64,000 nucleotides of DNA from DAOTWA01 sp034435955 (GTDB lineage Bacteria; Chloroflexota; Anaerolineae; Anaerolineales; Anaerolineaceae). Below, piece by piece: positions 43,581 to 52,189 of the stretch. The DNA lies in contig DAOTWA010000027.1 in assembly GCA_034435955.1 (NCBI GenBank), positions 39,236 through 103,235 of the forward strand, given 5' to 3'. The translations under genes were made by a program, and so were the position numbers. Within the stretch, counting starts at the first letter, position 1. Every line of letters starts with the position of its first letter. The notes under the pieces were generated by a model. That model saw only the letters and a list, made by a program, of their open reading frames with translations. It had not been told where the DNA came from and made no database searches.

Positions 43581-45587
43581 TCATTTCGAGAGGGAGTAGA
43601 AGTAATAACCAGGTGCTCCCGGATAGAGTGGATTGAAGTAGAAGCCTTTAACCCAGAGCTGCTGATATGAGCGGATTTGCGGTTGCACCACGAACAAATC
43701 CAACGCATTCTCGTAGGCCAGGTTCTGCAGTTGGGCGTAGATCGCCTGGCGTTTGGCTTGGTCGGTCTCCGTTACGCCCTGAAGGATGAGCTGGTCTAAT
43801 TGCTTTTGCAGCGTTGGATCGAACGCCTGAGTACCCGAGTAGGTACCGTTGCTGGCCAGGAACGGCGTGGCCCAATCGTTCGGGTCATGGTAATCCTCCA
43901 GCCAGCCAATCATGTAGATCGGCAGGCGACCGGCAGTCTGGTCAGACAGTTCCAAGGGGAAAGGTTCACCGACCACTTCCAATTTGAACTTCGGGTTGAC
44001 TTTGGCCAGGTTCTGCTGCAGGATCTCTCCTGCCACCTTGCGCTGGTCGTTGCCGGTGTTGTAGATGAACTGGACATAGAACCCGGTATCCCACACAGAC
44101 TTGCCGTCGGCGGATTTCAGCGTGGAGGCTTTGAAGGAGTCGGCGCATTTCTGCAGATCGAAGGTGTAATGGGGCTGATTCGGATCATAGCCGATCTCAC
44201 CAGATATGAAGGGGCCATACGCCTGTTGGGCTTCACCGTTGTAGACCTGCTGGATGTAGGTGTTCCAGTCGAAGCAGTAGTTGAATGCCTTGCGGATGTT
44301 GATGTCGCTGAAGAAATCCGGCGGGATGCCGTTTCCATCCAGCTTGCCGCTGCCCAGCTCCGCCGGGATGCCGCCGGTGGTGTTAACCTTCTGGGTAAAG
44401 AAGATATCGGCTGATTCTGGCGAGACCAAACCCTTGTATACTTTCAGCGTGGCTCCAGCGTTATTGGTGGGTGTGCAATTTCCACTAGCGTCGCAGGTCT
44501 GGGCCACCAGCGGATCTACCTGTGAGATGTATTGCGTGTCAACGTAAGCCATATCCAGGTCGCCGGTCTTGAGGCTGGCGAAGCGGGTGCCGAACTCAGG
44601 GATGGTCTTGATGATCACATTCTTCACCGCCGCCGGGCCAGAAGGACCACCATCCCATAACGGCTGCTTCAACCAGTAGTTGTCGTTGCGGGTCAGGTCG
44701 ACCTCGGTGTTGGGCTGCCAGCGCACGAACTTATATGGGCCGGTGCCATTCATCTTATTGAACAGTTCGTCCTGGTTGGCCGCCGGGTTGTGGTATTTCT
44801 GAGCATCGGAGCACTTGCCGTCCCAGCCGCCCTGCTGGATTACCCAGGGCATACTGACAATCGATGCCCACGTACCGGTAAGAATTGGCAGCATGGGGCC
44901 ATAGGGCTGCTTGAGATTCATCGTGACCGTACCCGCCTGATTGTCGAAAGTGATGGCTTTTTGGACTGCCTCGCAGGCGGCCACAAAGTTACCGCCGAAC
45001 TGTTTTGTTACCACATCATCCTGGAAACTCTGCACGTTCAGGCCGAAGAAGGGCTGCAGCAAGATCCACTGCGGGCCGCCAGCGCGGTCCTGGATCATAC
45101 CGCGCCAGAAGCTGTAAGCCACGTCCTGCGGAGTGAGCGGCTCTCCGTCGTGGAAGGTGACGCCCTGGCGGATATTGAACGTGTAGGTCTTGCCGTCCGG
45201 GGAGATCGTCCAGCTCGTCGCCAGCATCGGCACGTAATCGGAGTAGCTGTCCTTCTTCGGGAAAATAAGGGTCTCGTATACGTTAAAGATGACCAAGCCG
45301 CTGGCGGTATCGTAAGCCCAGGCTGGATCAAGCGATTGGGGATCCGAGATTTCGCCGTCGATCAGCGTATCCGGATTCTTAACCTGCGCGGCAGCGGATG
45401 TAGGCGCCGTCGTCGGGCCGCTGGTGGGCGCTTCGGTTGCCGTTGGCTGACCGACCGACGTCGCAGCCTCGGTGGGCACGCTGGTGGAAACGGCCGGCGT
45501 GGCAGCTCCACCGCACGCCACCAAGACCATAGATAGGATAACCATCGATGAGATGGTCAGCGTTAGATGCTTTGACGGAAATGACAT
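43581..45587 (-). CDS. Peptide-type ABC transporter substrate-binding lipoprotein (SBP_bac_5)
   Basis: 668 residues. Signal with lipobox VLVAC, a Thr/Pro/Ala spacer (STSVPTEAATSVGQP onward), then the DppA/OppA-like fold: DPQSLDPAWAYDTASGLVIF, TYTFNIRQGVTFHDGEPLTP, DVAYSFWRGM, NGTGPYKFVRW and DINIRKAFNYCFDW. It is longer than DppA (about 535) because of the spacer and insertions with several Cys (AQTCDASGNCTPT). Binds a peptide or another solute outside the cell. Ribosome site AAAAGGAGAGGTAAGAG. Confidence 0.92.
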   Translation of the reverse strand: MSFPSKHLTLTISSMVILSMVLVACGGAATPAVSTSVPTEAATSVGQPTATEAPTSGPTTAPTSAAAQVKNPDTLIDGEISDPQSLDPAWAYDTASGLVIFNVYETLIFPKKDSYSDYVPMLATSWTISPDGKTYTFNIRQGVTFHDGEPLTPQDVAYSFWRGMIQDRAGGPQWILLQPFFGLNVQSFQDDVVTKQFGGNFVAACEAVQKAITFDNQAGTVTMNLKQPYGPMLPILTGTWASIVSMPWVIQQGGWDGKCSDAQKYHNPAANQDELFNKMNGTGPYKFVRWQPNTEVDLTRNDNYWLKQPLWDGGPSGPAAVKNVIIKTIPEFGTRFASLKTGDLDMAYVDTQYISQVDPLVAQTCDASGNCTPTNNAGATLKVYKGLVSPESADIFFTQKVNTTGGIPAELGSGKLDGNGIPPDFFSDINIRKAFNYCFDWNTYIQQVYNGEAQQAYGPFISGEIGYDPNQPHYTFDLQKCADSFKASTLKSADGKSVWDTGFYVQFIYNTGNDQRKVAGEILQQNLAKVNPKFKLEVVGEPFPLELSDQTAGRLPIYMIGWLEDYHDPNDWATPFLASNGTYSGTQAFDPTLQKQLDQLILQGVTETDQAKRQAIYAQLQNLAYENALDLFVVQPQIRSYQQLWVKGFYFNPLYPGAPGYYFYSLSK

Positions 45588-45834
45588 CTCTTACCTCTCC
45601 TTTTGAAAGACGATCACCTGATACGTTTTCAGTAAATTTGCTCATGAGGGGCGGATGAGCAATTTCAGTCTATATCTACTGGATTAAGAGCGTCCTTATC
45701 TGAAAATAAAGCATAGCTTATGTAAATATTAAATACCTAAATTTTTCATTAAAAATCAACCTTGACATTTAGATAGGATTAATAAACCGTTGGGACGGGT
45801 GTAAGATGCGTTTCGATTAATGAGATGGGGTGGG
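45588..45834 (-). promoter_or_regulatory. AT-rich promoter region of the peptide ABC operon
   Basis: This 247-base gap contains a conspicuously AT-rich stretch (about 45700-45785) unlike its surroundings, as expected for a promoter. On the minus strand TTGATT followed by ATTTAA-like sequence is present, but no pair of boxes fits well. A TTGACA lies on the plus strand near 45764, with no gene in that direction. Confidence 0.3.
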
Positions 45835-46656
45835 TTAATTCGATGATTCTGGCTGTTTCTGGTCTTCTTTTCTTAACCACGAGAAAAACACATAGGTTAA
45901 AACAGCCATGTAAAACATGCCGCCAGGCATCCACATGATAAACCCGCTAACCTGTTGATCTTCGAGGGCGGTCAGGCCAAATATCTGCGGAGCCCTGGCG
46001 TAGGTGGCATAGAGCACTTGGGGCGAAAATACCAGAATACCGCCCAACACGGATGCCGGCACTGCTTCCAAGAACAGATACAACACTTGCGCCGGGCTGG
46101 GTAGCCGCGGCAGTTCGGCTTCTGATCCAAGCACCGGCCACCAGTTGAGCACGCCGAAGATTATGAAGGTCAGGTGCTCGAATATATGCAGGCTCTCGTT
46201 TTCCAATGTGGCCTGATACAGTTCCGGCAAATGCCAGATGAGAAAATCGAAATTAAACAGTGCGTAGGCGGCCACCGGAGCGGTCAAAAACCTGGCCGCT
46301 TTGAGCAGGTTTCGGTTCTGCAGGACAGGTTTGAAAAAACCCACCGGCAATCCCAGCAGCAGGAGCGGTGGAGCGACCAGCGTCAGCAGCAGGTGCTGGA
46401 TCATGTGAGCGCTGAACAGGTATTCATCCCCAATTTCGTCCAGGGGTGAGAGCAGTGCCAGGAAGATCACCAGCATACCCGCGAGAAACCAGTAAACGCG
46501 GCCGTGAAATCCTTTCCACAGATTGCCCTTCCAGCCGCTTATTTGCCGCATTCGGATGAAATAGCCCGCGGTGACCAATACGATGCCGAGTATCACGCTG
46601 GGATACCAACTCCAGGCTGAAAGCAGGCTGCTTGGGGTTATTTCTGAGGATTCCAC
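45835..46656 (-). CDS. ctaG: caa3-type cytochrome oxidase assembly factor CtaG
   Basis: 273 residues, GTG start with AGGGGGA upstream. Seven or so hydrophobic helices. Family motifs are GRVYWFLAGMLVIFLALLSP, FSAHMIQHLLLTLVAPPLLL (conserved His pair) and FNFDFLIWHLPELYQATLEN. B. subtilis CtaG is needed for caa3 oxidase assembly, probably CuB insertion. Last gene of the oxidase operon, directly after the subunit IV gene, the same order as ctaCDEFG in Bacillus. Confidence 0.9.
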   Translation of the reverse strand: MESSEITPSSLLSAWSWYPSVILGIVLVTAGYFIRMRQISGWKGNLWKGFHGRVYWFLAGMLVIFLALLSPLDEIGDEYLFSAHMIQHLLLTLVAPPLLLLGLPVGFFKPVLQNRNLLKAARFLTAPVAAYALFNFDFLIWHLPELYQATLENESLHIFEHLTFIIFGVLNWWPVLGSEAELPRLPSPAQVLYLFLEAVPASVLGGILVFSPQVLYATYARAPQIFGLTALEDQQVSGFIMWMPGGMFYMAVLTYVFFSWLRKEDQKQPESSN

Positions 46657-46668
46657 CGATTTATCCCC

Positions 46669-46962
46669 CTATTTCACATCCAGCTCTTGCGGTGAAAATA
46701 ACGCTACCAGCGAGAAGATCAGCAAGATGCCCATCACCAGACCCATGGCGAAGACCGTGCTGAATATCCGCCGGTCGAAGCGCAGGTGCATGTAGAAAAG
46801 GGCTACCAGGGCAGCTTTCGCGAGGGTCAAGGGCAGCAAGAATAATAGGCGCGGCACGGGCAATTGCGTGACCAGGATCTCCAACCCAGTCAAGACGGCC
46901 AGGGCGATGAAAACTGCCAGATAATTGGGACGTTTGCGCTGGACAGACTCGCTCTCTTCCAT
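46669..46962 (-). CDS. ctaF: Cytochrome c oxidase subunit IV
   Basis: 97 residues from ATG 46962 (GAGAGGG upstream; a GTG two codons earlier is an alternative). Three hydrophobic helices: YLAVFIALAVLTGLEILVTQ, LLFLLPLTLAKAALVALFYM and TVFAMGLVMGILLIFSLVAL. HLRFD after helix two is the prokaryotic subunit IV mark. Small structural subunit; starts 10 bases after the subunit III gene. Confidence 0.88.
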   Translation of the reverse strand: MEESESVQRKRPNYLAVFIALAVLTGLEILVTQLPVPRLLFLLPLTLAKAALVALFYMHLRFDRRIFSTVFAMGLVMGILLIFSLVALFSPQELDVK

Positions 46963-46972
46963 GCTCACCCTC

Positions 46973-47566
46973 TCACAAGAGATAAATCACCATGAAAATA
47001 ATGATCCATACGAGATCGACGAAGTGCCAGTACAACCCCACGAGCTCAACGGCAATATGATTCGTTTGGGTGATGCCGCCGCGGAAGGCGCGCGCCACCA
47101 GAAAACCAATCCAAATCACACCCGCCAGAACATGCGCACCGTGGAACCCGGTCAAGGTGAAGAAGGTTCCACCAAACAGATTCCTGCCCAGGGATAATCC
47201 ATCCCGTGCGAGCAGAGTGAACTCTACCGCCTGACCGCTCAGGAAAAGCAGGCCCAGCAACGCTGTGGCGATCAGCCAGCGCCTCAATCCCTTTTGGTTG
47301 CCATCCTCTATGGAGGCCAGCGCGGTGACCATGGTCATGCTGCTGCAAATTAGAACAAAGGTGTTGAACGCTACCAGGGGTACGGAAAGTGACTCGTGCG
47401 GATATGGCCCCACTGTGCTGCGACCGCGCATGACAATGTAGGTGACAATCAGGCTGGAGAAGAAAATTGCCTCCGACGCGATCAGCGTCCAGATGCCCAG
47501 CTTGCGCGAGTCGATGCCCAGGGATGTCCTTGTAGACGGCTTTTGAGAGATGACTTTCTCCATCAT
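46973..47566 (-). CDS. ctaE: Cytochrome c oxidase subunit III
   Basis: 197 residues from ATG 47566 (GGAG nine bases upstream). Five helices as in the short CtaE form: IWTLIASEAIFFSSLIVTYI opens the protein; FFTLTGFHGAHVLAGVIWIG and VGLYWHFVDLVWIIIF carry the conserved His/Glu and YWHFVDxxW motifs. Lies 16 bases after the subunit I gene. Confidence 0.95.
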   Translation of the reverse strand: MMEKVISQKPSTRTSLGIDSRKLGIWTLIASEAIFFSSLIVTYIVMRGRSTVGPYPHESLSVPLVAFNTFVLICSSMTMVTALASIEDGNQKGLRRWLIATALLGLLFLSGQAVEFTLLARDGLSLGRNLFGGTFFTLTGFHGAHVLAGVIWIGFLVARAFRGGITQTNHIAVELVGLYWHFVDLVWIIIFMVIYLL

Positions 47567-47582
47567 CAGGGATTGCTCCTGC

Positions 47583-49424
47583 TTATTCAGGGATAGGCTG
47601 ACGAACCCAGGTGATGATACCTGCGAATGCGATAGCAATTCCAACCAATATCACCGGCAATATATGGTAAACCAGTCCATAGGAAGCGCCGGCCAGGCCA
47701 AATGCAAGGATAATCGGTGAATAAGAATGCAAGTGAGCAGGTGGATGATCCCCCTCGGGAGGATCATACGGCGCGTCTGAAGCCATGGGCGCATGGGGCA
47801 GCCCGCTGTGGGCGGGTTTGAGGTCCCACGCTGGCCGTCGGCTGTGTACGGTGGGGATGGCATCGAAATCATGGGCCGGCGGCGGCGAGGAGACCGTCCA
47901 CTCCAGCGTCTGTCCATCCCAGGGGTCTGCCCCTGAGGGCTCGCCGCGCACCAGGCTGACAATGAAATTGTAGAGGAAAATCAACATGGCTATGAGGATG
48001 ATAAACGCGCCGATCGTCTCCAGGAAGTTCCAAATGGACCAGCCGTTGCCAGCGGTGTAAGTGTAAATACGCCGCGGCATACCCTCAAGTCCCAAAATGT
48101 GCATCGGGAAAAACGTCAGGTTGAAGCCGATCAGCATCAGCCAGAACTGTACCTTGCCGAGCGTTTCGTTCAGCAGTCGACCAGTGACTTTCGGGAACCA
48201 GTAAAACATGCCTGCAAAGAGGGCAAATACCGTACCCCCGAAGAGCACATAATGCAGGTGGGCGACCACGTAATACGTGTCCGTCACCTGAAAGTCGACC
48301 GGCACGACCGCCAGCGTTAATCCGCTCAATCCGCCGATCAAAAACATGGCGATGAATCCAACGGCGAACAAAAAGGCCGATTTCATATTAATGCGCCCGC
48401 CCCAGATCGTGGCAATCCAGTTGAAGATTTTGATGCTGGTGGGGACGGCGATAATGACGCTATCCAGGGAGAAAACTGCATCGGCAATGGGCGACATACC
48501 CACCGCAAACATGTGATGGGCCCATACGGTGAAGCTCAGGAAGCCGATGGCAATACCCGAGTAGACGATTGCTCCATAGCCGAAGATAGGCTTCCGCGAG
48601 AACACCGGAATCACTTCCGAGATAATGCCGAAGGCTGGCAAAATCAGGATGTAAACCTCCGGGTGGCCAAAGAACCAGAACAGGTGCTGCCAGAGCAACG
48701 GATCTCCTCCCTGAGCCGCCTGAAAGAACGGTCCGCTGAAATTCCGCTCGATGAACAGCAGGATTGAGTCTACCGCCAGGCTGGGCATGGCGAATAGGAT
48801 CAGGAACATGGTCACCAGCACCTGCCAGACGAACAGCGGCATCTTTAACAGGCTCATACCGGGCGCGCGCATATTCAAGATGGTGGTGATGAAATTAATC
48901 GCCCCGGCGGTGGAAGCCACACCGGTCAGGATAATGCCCATTACCCAAAAGTCCATACCATGAGACGGCGAAAATTGTGTGGCAGTCAGCGGCGAGTATG
49001 CGAACCAGCCGGCGTCAGGAGCTCCGCCCAACAAGAACGAGCTGTACATCACCAGTCCGCCGAAAAGGAACAGCCAGTACGTCAGCGCGTTGAGGCGTGG
49101 GAAAGCCAGGTCGCGCGCACCGATCATCAGCGGCACCAGATAATTTGCGAAGCCCACCAGAATCGGCATGGCAAACAGAAAGATCATCGTGGTGCCGTGC
49201 ATGGTGAAGATCTGGTTATATGCGTCCGGTGAAAGGAGCTTGTTTTCCGGTCGGGCCAGTTGGATTCGGATCAGCAGGGCTTCGATTCCCCCGGCCAGAA
49301 AGAAGACCATCGCAGTGATCACATACAAAATGCCGACATCCTTGTGGTTGGTTGTGGTCAACCAACGCACCAGGCCTCCTTCGTATGATCTCGGCAGTGG
49401 TAACGCCTCAGAAGTAGTTGCCAT
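47583..49424 (-). CDS. ctaD: Cytochrome c oxidase subunit I (heme-copper oxidase, A-type)
   Basis: 613 residues. Twelve helices with MHGTTMIFLF (low-spin heme His), FFGHPEVYILILPAFGI (CuB His-Glu, the A-family Glu), WAHHMFAVGM (CuB His-His) and VVAHLHYVLFGGTVFALFAG (heme a and a3 His). A C-terminal extension of about 100 residues beyond the core is Pro/His-rich (DPPEGDHPPAHLHSY) and ends with two extra helices (SPIILAFGLAGASYGLVYHI onward). Reduces O2 to water and pumps protons. Ribosome site GGAGAAAG. Confidence 0.97.
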   Translation of the reverse strand: MATTSEALPLPRSYEGGLVRWLTTTNHKDVGILYVITAMVFFLAGGIEALLIRIQLARPENKLLSPDAYNQIFTMHGTTMIFLFAMPILVGFANYLVPLMIGARDLAFPRLNALTYWLFLFGGLVMYSSFLLGGAPDAGWFAYSPLTATQFSPSHGMDFWVMGIILTGVASTAGAINFITTILNMRAPGMSLLKMPLFVWQVLVTMFLILFAMPSLAVDSILLFIERNFSGPFFQAAQGGDPLLWQHLFWFFGHPEVYILILPAFGIISEVIPVFSRKPIFGYGAIVYSGIAIGFLSFTVWAHHMFAVGMSPIADAVFSLDSVIIAVPTSIKIFNWIATIWGGRINMKSAFLFAVGFIAMFLIGGLSGLTLAVVPVDFQVTDTYYVVAHLHYVLFGGTVFALFAGMFYWFPKVTGRLLNETLGKVQFWLMLIGFNLTFFPMHILGLEGMPRRIYTYTAGNGWSIWNFLETIGAFIILIAMLIFLYNFIVSLVRGEPSGADPWDGQTLEWTVSSPPPAHDFDAIPTVHSRRPAWDLKPAHSGLPHAPMASDAPYDPPEGDHPPAHLHSYSPIILAFGLAGASYGLVYHILPVILVGIAIAFAGIITWVRQPIPE

Positions 49425-49436
49425 TCTTTCTCCAAA

Positions 49437-50492
49437 TTATTTCAGGCTGTCGAGAAATGCGACCAGTTGGTTGATTTCGTCCTGTGAAAGGTGCAGGTTC
49501 GGCATTAGACTCCCCGGTTTCATCGCCTGGGGATCTTTAAGCCATTGAGCCACGTTCTCAGGGGTGTTTTCGAAAGAATCTCCTGCAAAGTATTGTCGGC
49601 TCGCAAAGTGGGTCAGGTTTGGACCAACCTTCCCTTGCGCATTGGTGTTGTCAATCGTGTGGCAGCCAATGCATGGGCCATTCATGAAAGCCTGCTCTCC
49701 TTGGGCAGCCAGGCCGGTCATCTGCGGGACAGGCGCCTGCATCTGCTTCACCCAGGCTTGAAACTGCTCGGGAGTATCGACGATGATGCGCAAGCGCATC
49801 AAGGCGTGTTCGGCACCACAAAATTCGGCGCATTGGCCGTAATATTCTCCGGTCTTGGTTGCCAGAAACCAGGTTGTGTTATTGTGGCCGGGGATGACGT
49901 CCGTCTTGCCAAAGAGCTGAGGGACCCAGAAGCTGTGGATCACGTCTACGGATGCGAGGCTTACATTGACCGCTACGCCCACTGGAACGTGCATCTCATT
50001 AGCCGTGACGATGCCGTATTCAGGATAGTCAAACTCCCACCACCATTGATGGCCCACTACGTGCACTTCCATCGGTTTGCCGCTCTGCCCGGTGAAGGGG
50101 TTTACATAGGTTTGAGGCTGATAAGCGACCGCGCGTAAAGTTGGAATGGTCAGAATGAAAACGACCAGCAGAACGGTCGCTGGCAGGAGCGTCCAACCGA
50201 TTTCAAGCGGCTGGTTGCCTTCGGTTTTCGATGGTTCACCTTTTAGGGAGCGACGGCTGTAATGGATCGAGGCGTAGATGAGCATCCCCTCTACGATGAC
50301 GAACACTGCTGCAGCAATGGAGAAGGTCAGAATAATGAGGTTGGATATTTTCTGTGCGCTGGTGGAATATGGCAATAACATCGAAGGCGAGCCGGCGCAG
50401 CCGGCCAACAAAATTGCCCCCATACTGGCAAGCGCCAATGCCAGGCGAAGGCGTTTTCCGCCCTTCCGGGGATGGCTCGTATCTCCCTCCAT
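49437..50492 (-). CDS. ctaC: Cytochrome c oxidase subunit II with fused cytochrome c domain (caa3 type)
   Basis: 351 residues from ATG 50492 (GAGGTGAAC upstream); the open frame reaches 50579. Lipoprotein signal with lipobox LLAGC, two membrane helices, then the CuA cupredoxin domain: VVGHQWWWEFDYPE, VIHSFWVPQLFGK and the CuA loop YGQCAEFCGAEHALM. The C-terminal cytochrome c has CIGCHT and a methionine in PGSLMPNLHLS as sixth ligand. Accepts electrons from cytochrome c or directly from a bc-type complex. First gene of the ctaCDEFG-like operon. Confidence 0.96.
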   Translation of the reverse strand: MEGDTSHPRKGGKRLRLALALASMGAILLAGCAGSPSMLLPYSTSAQKISNLIILTFSIAAAVFVIVEGMLIYASIHYSRRSLKGEPSKTEGNQPLEIGWTLLPATVLLVVFILTIPTLRAVAYQPQTYVNPFTGQSGKPMEVHVVGHQWWWEFDYPEYGIVTANEMHVPVGVAVNVSLASVDVIHSFWVPQLFGKTDVIPGHNNTTWFLATKTGEYYGQCAEFCGAEHALMRLRIIVDTPEQFQAWVKQMQAPVPQMTGLAAQGEQAFMNGPCIGCHTIDNTNAQGKVGPNLTHFASRQYFAGDSFENTPENVAQWLKDPQAMKPGSLMPNLHLSQDEINQLVAFLDSLK

Positions 50493-50821
50493 GTTCACCT
50501 CGAATAATGATTTATGCGCCCTCATTCCAGTGGACAAAGCTCGGGCTGCATCAGGAATCAATCTCGCTGTGGCGTGCAATCCACCCCAAAGGGCGCACGG
50601 GCCTGTGGATCGGGGACCAATGGGTTTTTACCAGGGTATTATTCCCCTATCCAGAGGTAGCCCTGGCATTATCCCACAATCCATACCCTAATTAGTATAT
50701 TCATTATAATCGATTTTGACCTTATGTCCACCTTAAAGAGCCAGTTTGTTGTCGAGTAATTTTTCTGTGGCGGAAACCAGTTATAATTGATAAAGGTTCG
50801 GGATCAAAAGGAGAGATTTAT
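50493..50821. other. 329-base divergent gap between ctaC and the second degV
   Basis: Holds a strong candidate promoter for the oxidase operon on the minus strand (separate entry), a long ctaC leader of about 200 bases, and on the plus strand TATAAT (50782-50787) ahead of the degV ribosome site AAAAGGAGAG. The leader contains CCAGGG and CCCTGG able to pair across about 24 bases. No small gene is supported. Confidence 0.45.
50703..50730 (-). promoter_or_regulatory. Strong candidate promoter of the caa3 oxidase operon
   Basis: On the minus strand TGGACA (50730-50725), a 16-base spacer and a perfect TATAAT (50708-50703). This is the best-scoring promoter by eye in the window. It implies a leader of about 200 bases before ctaC. 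Confidence 0.55.
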
Positions 50822-51691
50822 ATGCAAAAGGTCGCCGTTGTGACCGATAGTTGCGCGAGCATACCTGAAAAATTGCTCGCCGGGTTGAATATACACACGG
50901 TAGCTTATTACATTCACAGGGGGCAGGAGGTCCTACGCGATCTGGTGACGATCCAGCGGGATGAATTCATCCGCTGGCTGATGACGGCGACCGTTCTACC
51001 GACCACAGCCAGCCCTGGGCCGGGGGATTATCTATCCACATACGAACGGCTGATTGAGGAAGAAGGCGCAGAGGAGATCATCAGTATCCACATGACATCC
51101 AAAGGAAGCGGAGCTTACCAGGCGGCCATGGCTGCCAGGCCGATGCTTTTGGAGAAATTTCCCAAAGTGCGCATAGACATAATAGACACCCTGAACGTCT
51201 CGATGTGTCAGGGTTGGATGGTGATCGAAGCCGCTCGCATGGCGCTGGCTGGCTTGCGTCTATCGGCAATTTCGGAGCAGGTGAGGAACATGATTCCGAT
51301 CGCACGTATGCTGCAGACCGCCGACACGCTCAAGTATCTTTACATGGGCGGCCGGATTGGAAAAGCGCAGCGGTTGCTCGGCACCTTGCTGAATGTAAAA
51401 CCTGTTGTAGGTATGGAGGATGGCGTCATCGTCCCCCTGGGCGTGGCGCGCAGCCAGAAACGCGCCTGGCAGATGATGGTAGATATGGTCGAGGCGGCGG
51501 TAGGGAAAATGGGCCGCATTCGCATATCCTTTGTGCATGCCGGTGCTCACGAGGAGATCCAAAAGCTCAAGGCTATGGCCGAGGAACGGCTGAATTGCGT
51601 CGAATCTTTGATCGCGGAATTGTCTCCTGCACTGATGGTGCACAGCGGTCCGGGTACGACCGGATTATGTTACTATCCGGTGAGTGAGTAG
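50822..51691 (+). CDS. DegV family (FakB-type) fatty-acid-binding protein, copy 2
   Basis: 289 residues: VAVVTDSCASIPEKLLAGLN, TTASPGPGDYLSTYERL, SIHMTSKGSGAYQAAMAA, KYLYMGGRIGKAQRLLGTLL and a C-terminal VHSGPGTTGLCYYP. Binds a fatty acid in a buried cavity. It diverges clearly from the copy at 9113-9946 (for example KGSGAY here against SRLSATF there), so the two probably serve different acyl chains. Followed 11 bases later by a small helical protein. Confidence 0.93.
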   Translation: MQKVAVVTDSCASIPEKLLAGLNIHTVAYYIHRGQEVLRDLVTIQRDEFIRWLMTATVLPTTASPGPGDYLSTYERLIEEEGAEEIISIHMTSKGSGAYQAAMAARPMLLEKFPKVRIDIIDTLNVSMCQGWMVIEAARMALAGLRLSAISEQVRNMIPIARMLQTADTLKYLYMGGRIGKAQRLLGTLLNVKPVVGMEDGVIVPLGVARSQKRAWQMMVDMVEAAVGKMGRIRISFVHAGAHEEIQKLKAMAEERLNCVESLIAELSPALMVHSGPGTTGLCYYPVSE

Positions 51692-51702
51692 GCCACATCG
51701 TC

Positions 51703-52086
51703 ATGGAGGGTCATCGAACGGACGCTTCTGAAAAAAAGAGCGGTGAGACCTGGGATGAGATTGGCAGCCAGTTGCGATCTTTGGGGGATAGCCTGGCGCG
51801 TGTATTCCGCACCGCCTGGCAGGATGAGGAGAATCGAAAGCGCTTAGAGGAGATGCGCACAGGCCTGGAAGCGATGATAGCAAGCGTGAACCAGGCCATT
51901 CGCGAGACGGCTCAATCGGAAGAAGGGCAGCAGGTAAAAGAAGAGGCTGAGAATACCGTCCGAAAGCTGTATCAGGTCGGCCAGCAGACTTTTCAGGAAG
52001 CGCGCCCGCATCTGATCTCCGCATTGCACCAATTGAATGATGAGTTGCGCAAAATGGTCGATCGTATGGAGGGGGAGGGAAAATAA
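51703..52086 (+). CDS. Small charged all-helical protein of unknown function
   Basis: 127 residues with no recognised domain. The sequence is rich in Glu, Lys, Arg and Gln and predicts three amphipathic helices: GSQLRSLGDSLARVFRTAWQ, RLEEMRTGLEAMIASVNQAI and LYQVGQQTFQEARPHLISAL. The pattern resembles apolipoprotein-like or phasin-like helices, which would suit a lipid-binding neighbour, but that is speculation. It is probably co-transcribed with degV; a terminator follows at 52121-52143. Confidence 0.65.
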   Translation: MEGHRTDASEKKSGETWDEIGSQLRSLGDSLARVFRTAWQDEENRKRLEEMRTGLEAMIASVNQAIRETAQSEEGQQVKEEAENTVRKLYQVGQQTFQEARPHLISALHQLNDELRKMVDRMEGEGK

Positions 52087-52102
52087 GTGCACCGGCATTT
52101 TG

Positions 52103-52115
52103 TGGTATGATACCA
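52103..52115 (+). promoter_or_regulatory. 13-bp palindrome overlapping an extended -10 motif
   Basis: TGGTAT-G-ATACCA is a perfect palindrome. Its first nine bases, TGGTATGAT, also fit an extended -10 box (TGnTATGAT). It is placed between the small helical gene and the terminator hairpin, so it could be an operator/promoter for the kinase gene or chance. Confidence 0.25.
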
Positions 52116-52120
52116 TTGAC

Positions 52121-52143
52121 GCCGGGCGAAACCCCGGCTTTTT
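52121..52143 (+). terminator. Rho-independent terminator after the degV unit
   Basis: GCCGGG (52121-52126), loop CGAAAC and CCCGGC (52133-52138), followed by TTTTT (52139-52143). It is 35 bases after the small helical gene and 47 bases before the kinase-like gene, so it separates those two transcription units. Confidence 0.8.
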
Positions 52144-52189
52144 CAAGCCGCGCGTATCTTGTGTACGAAGAGCGAAAATTCTCTAGAAA

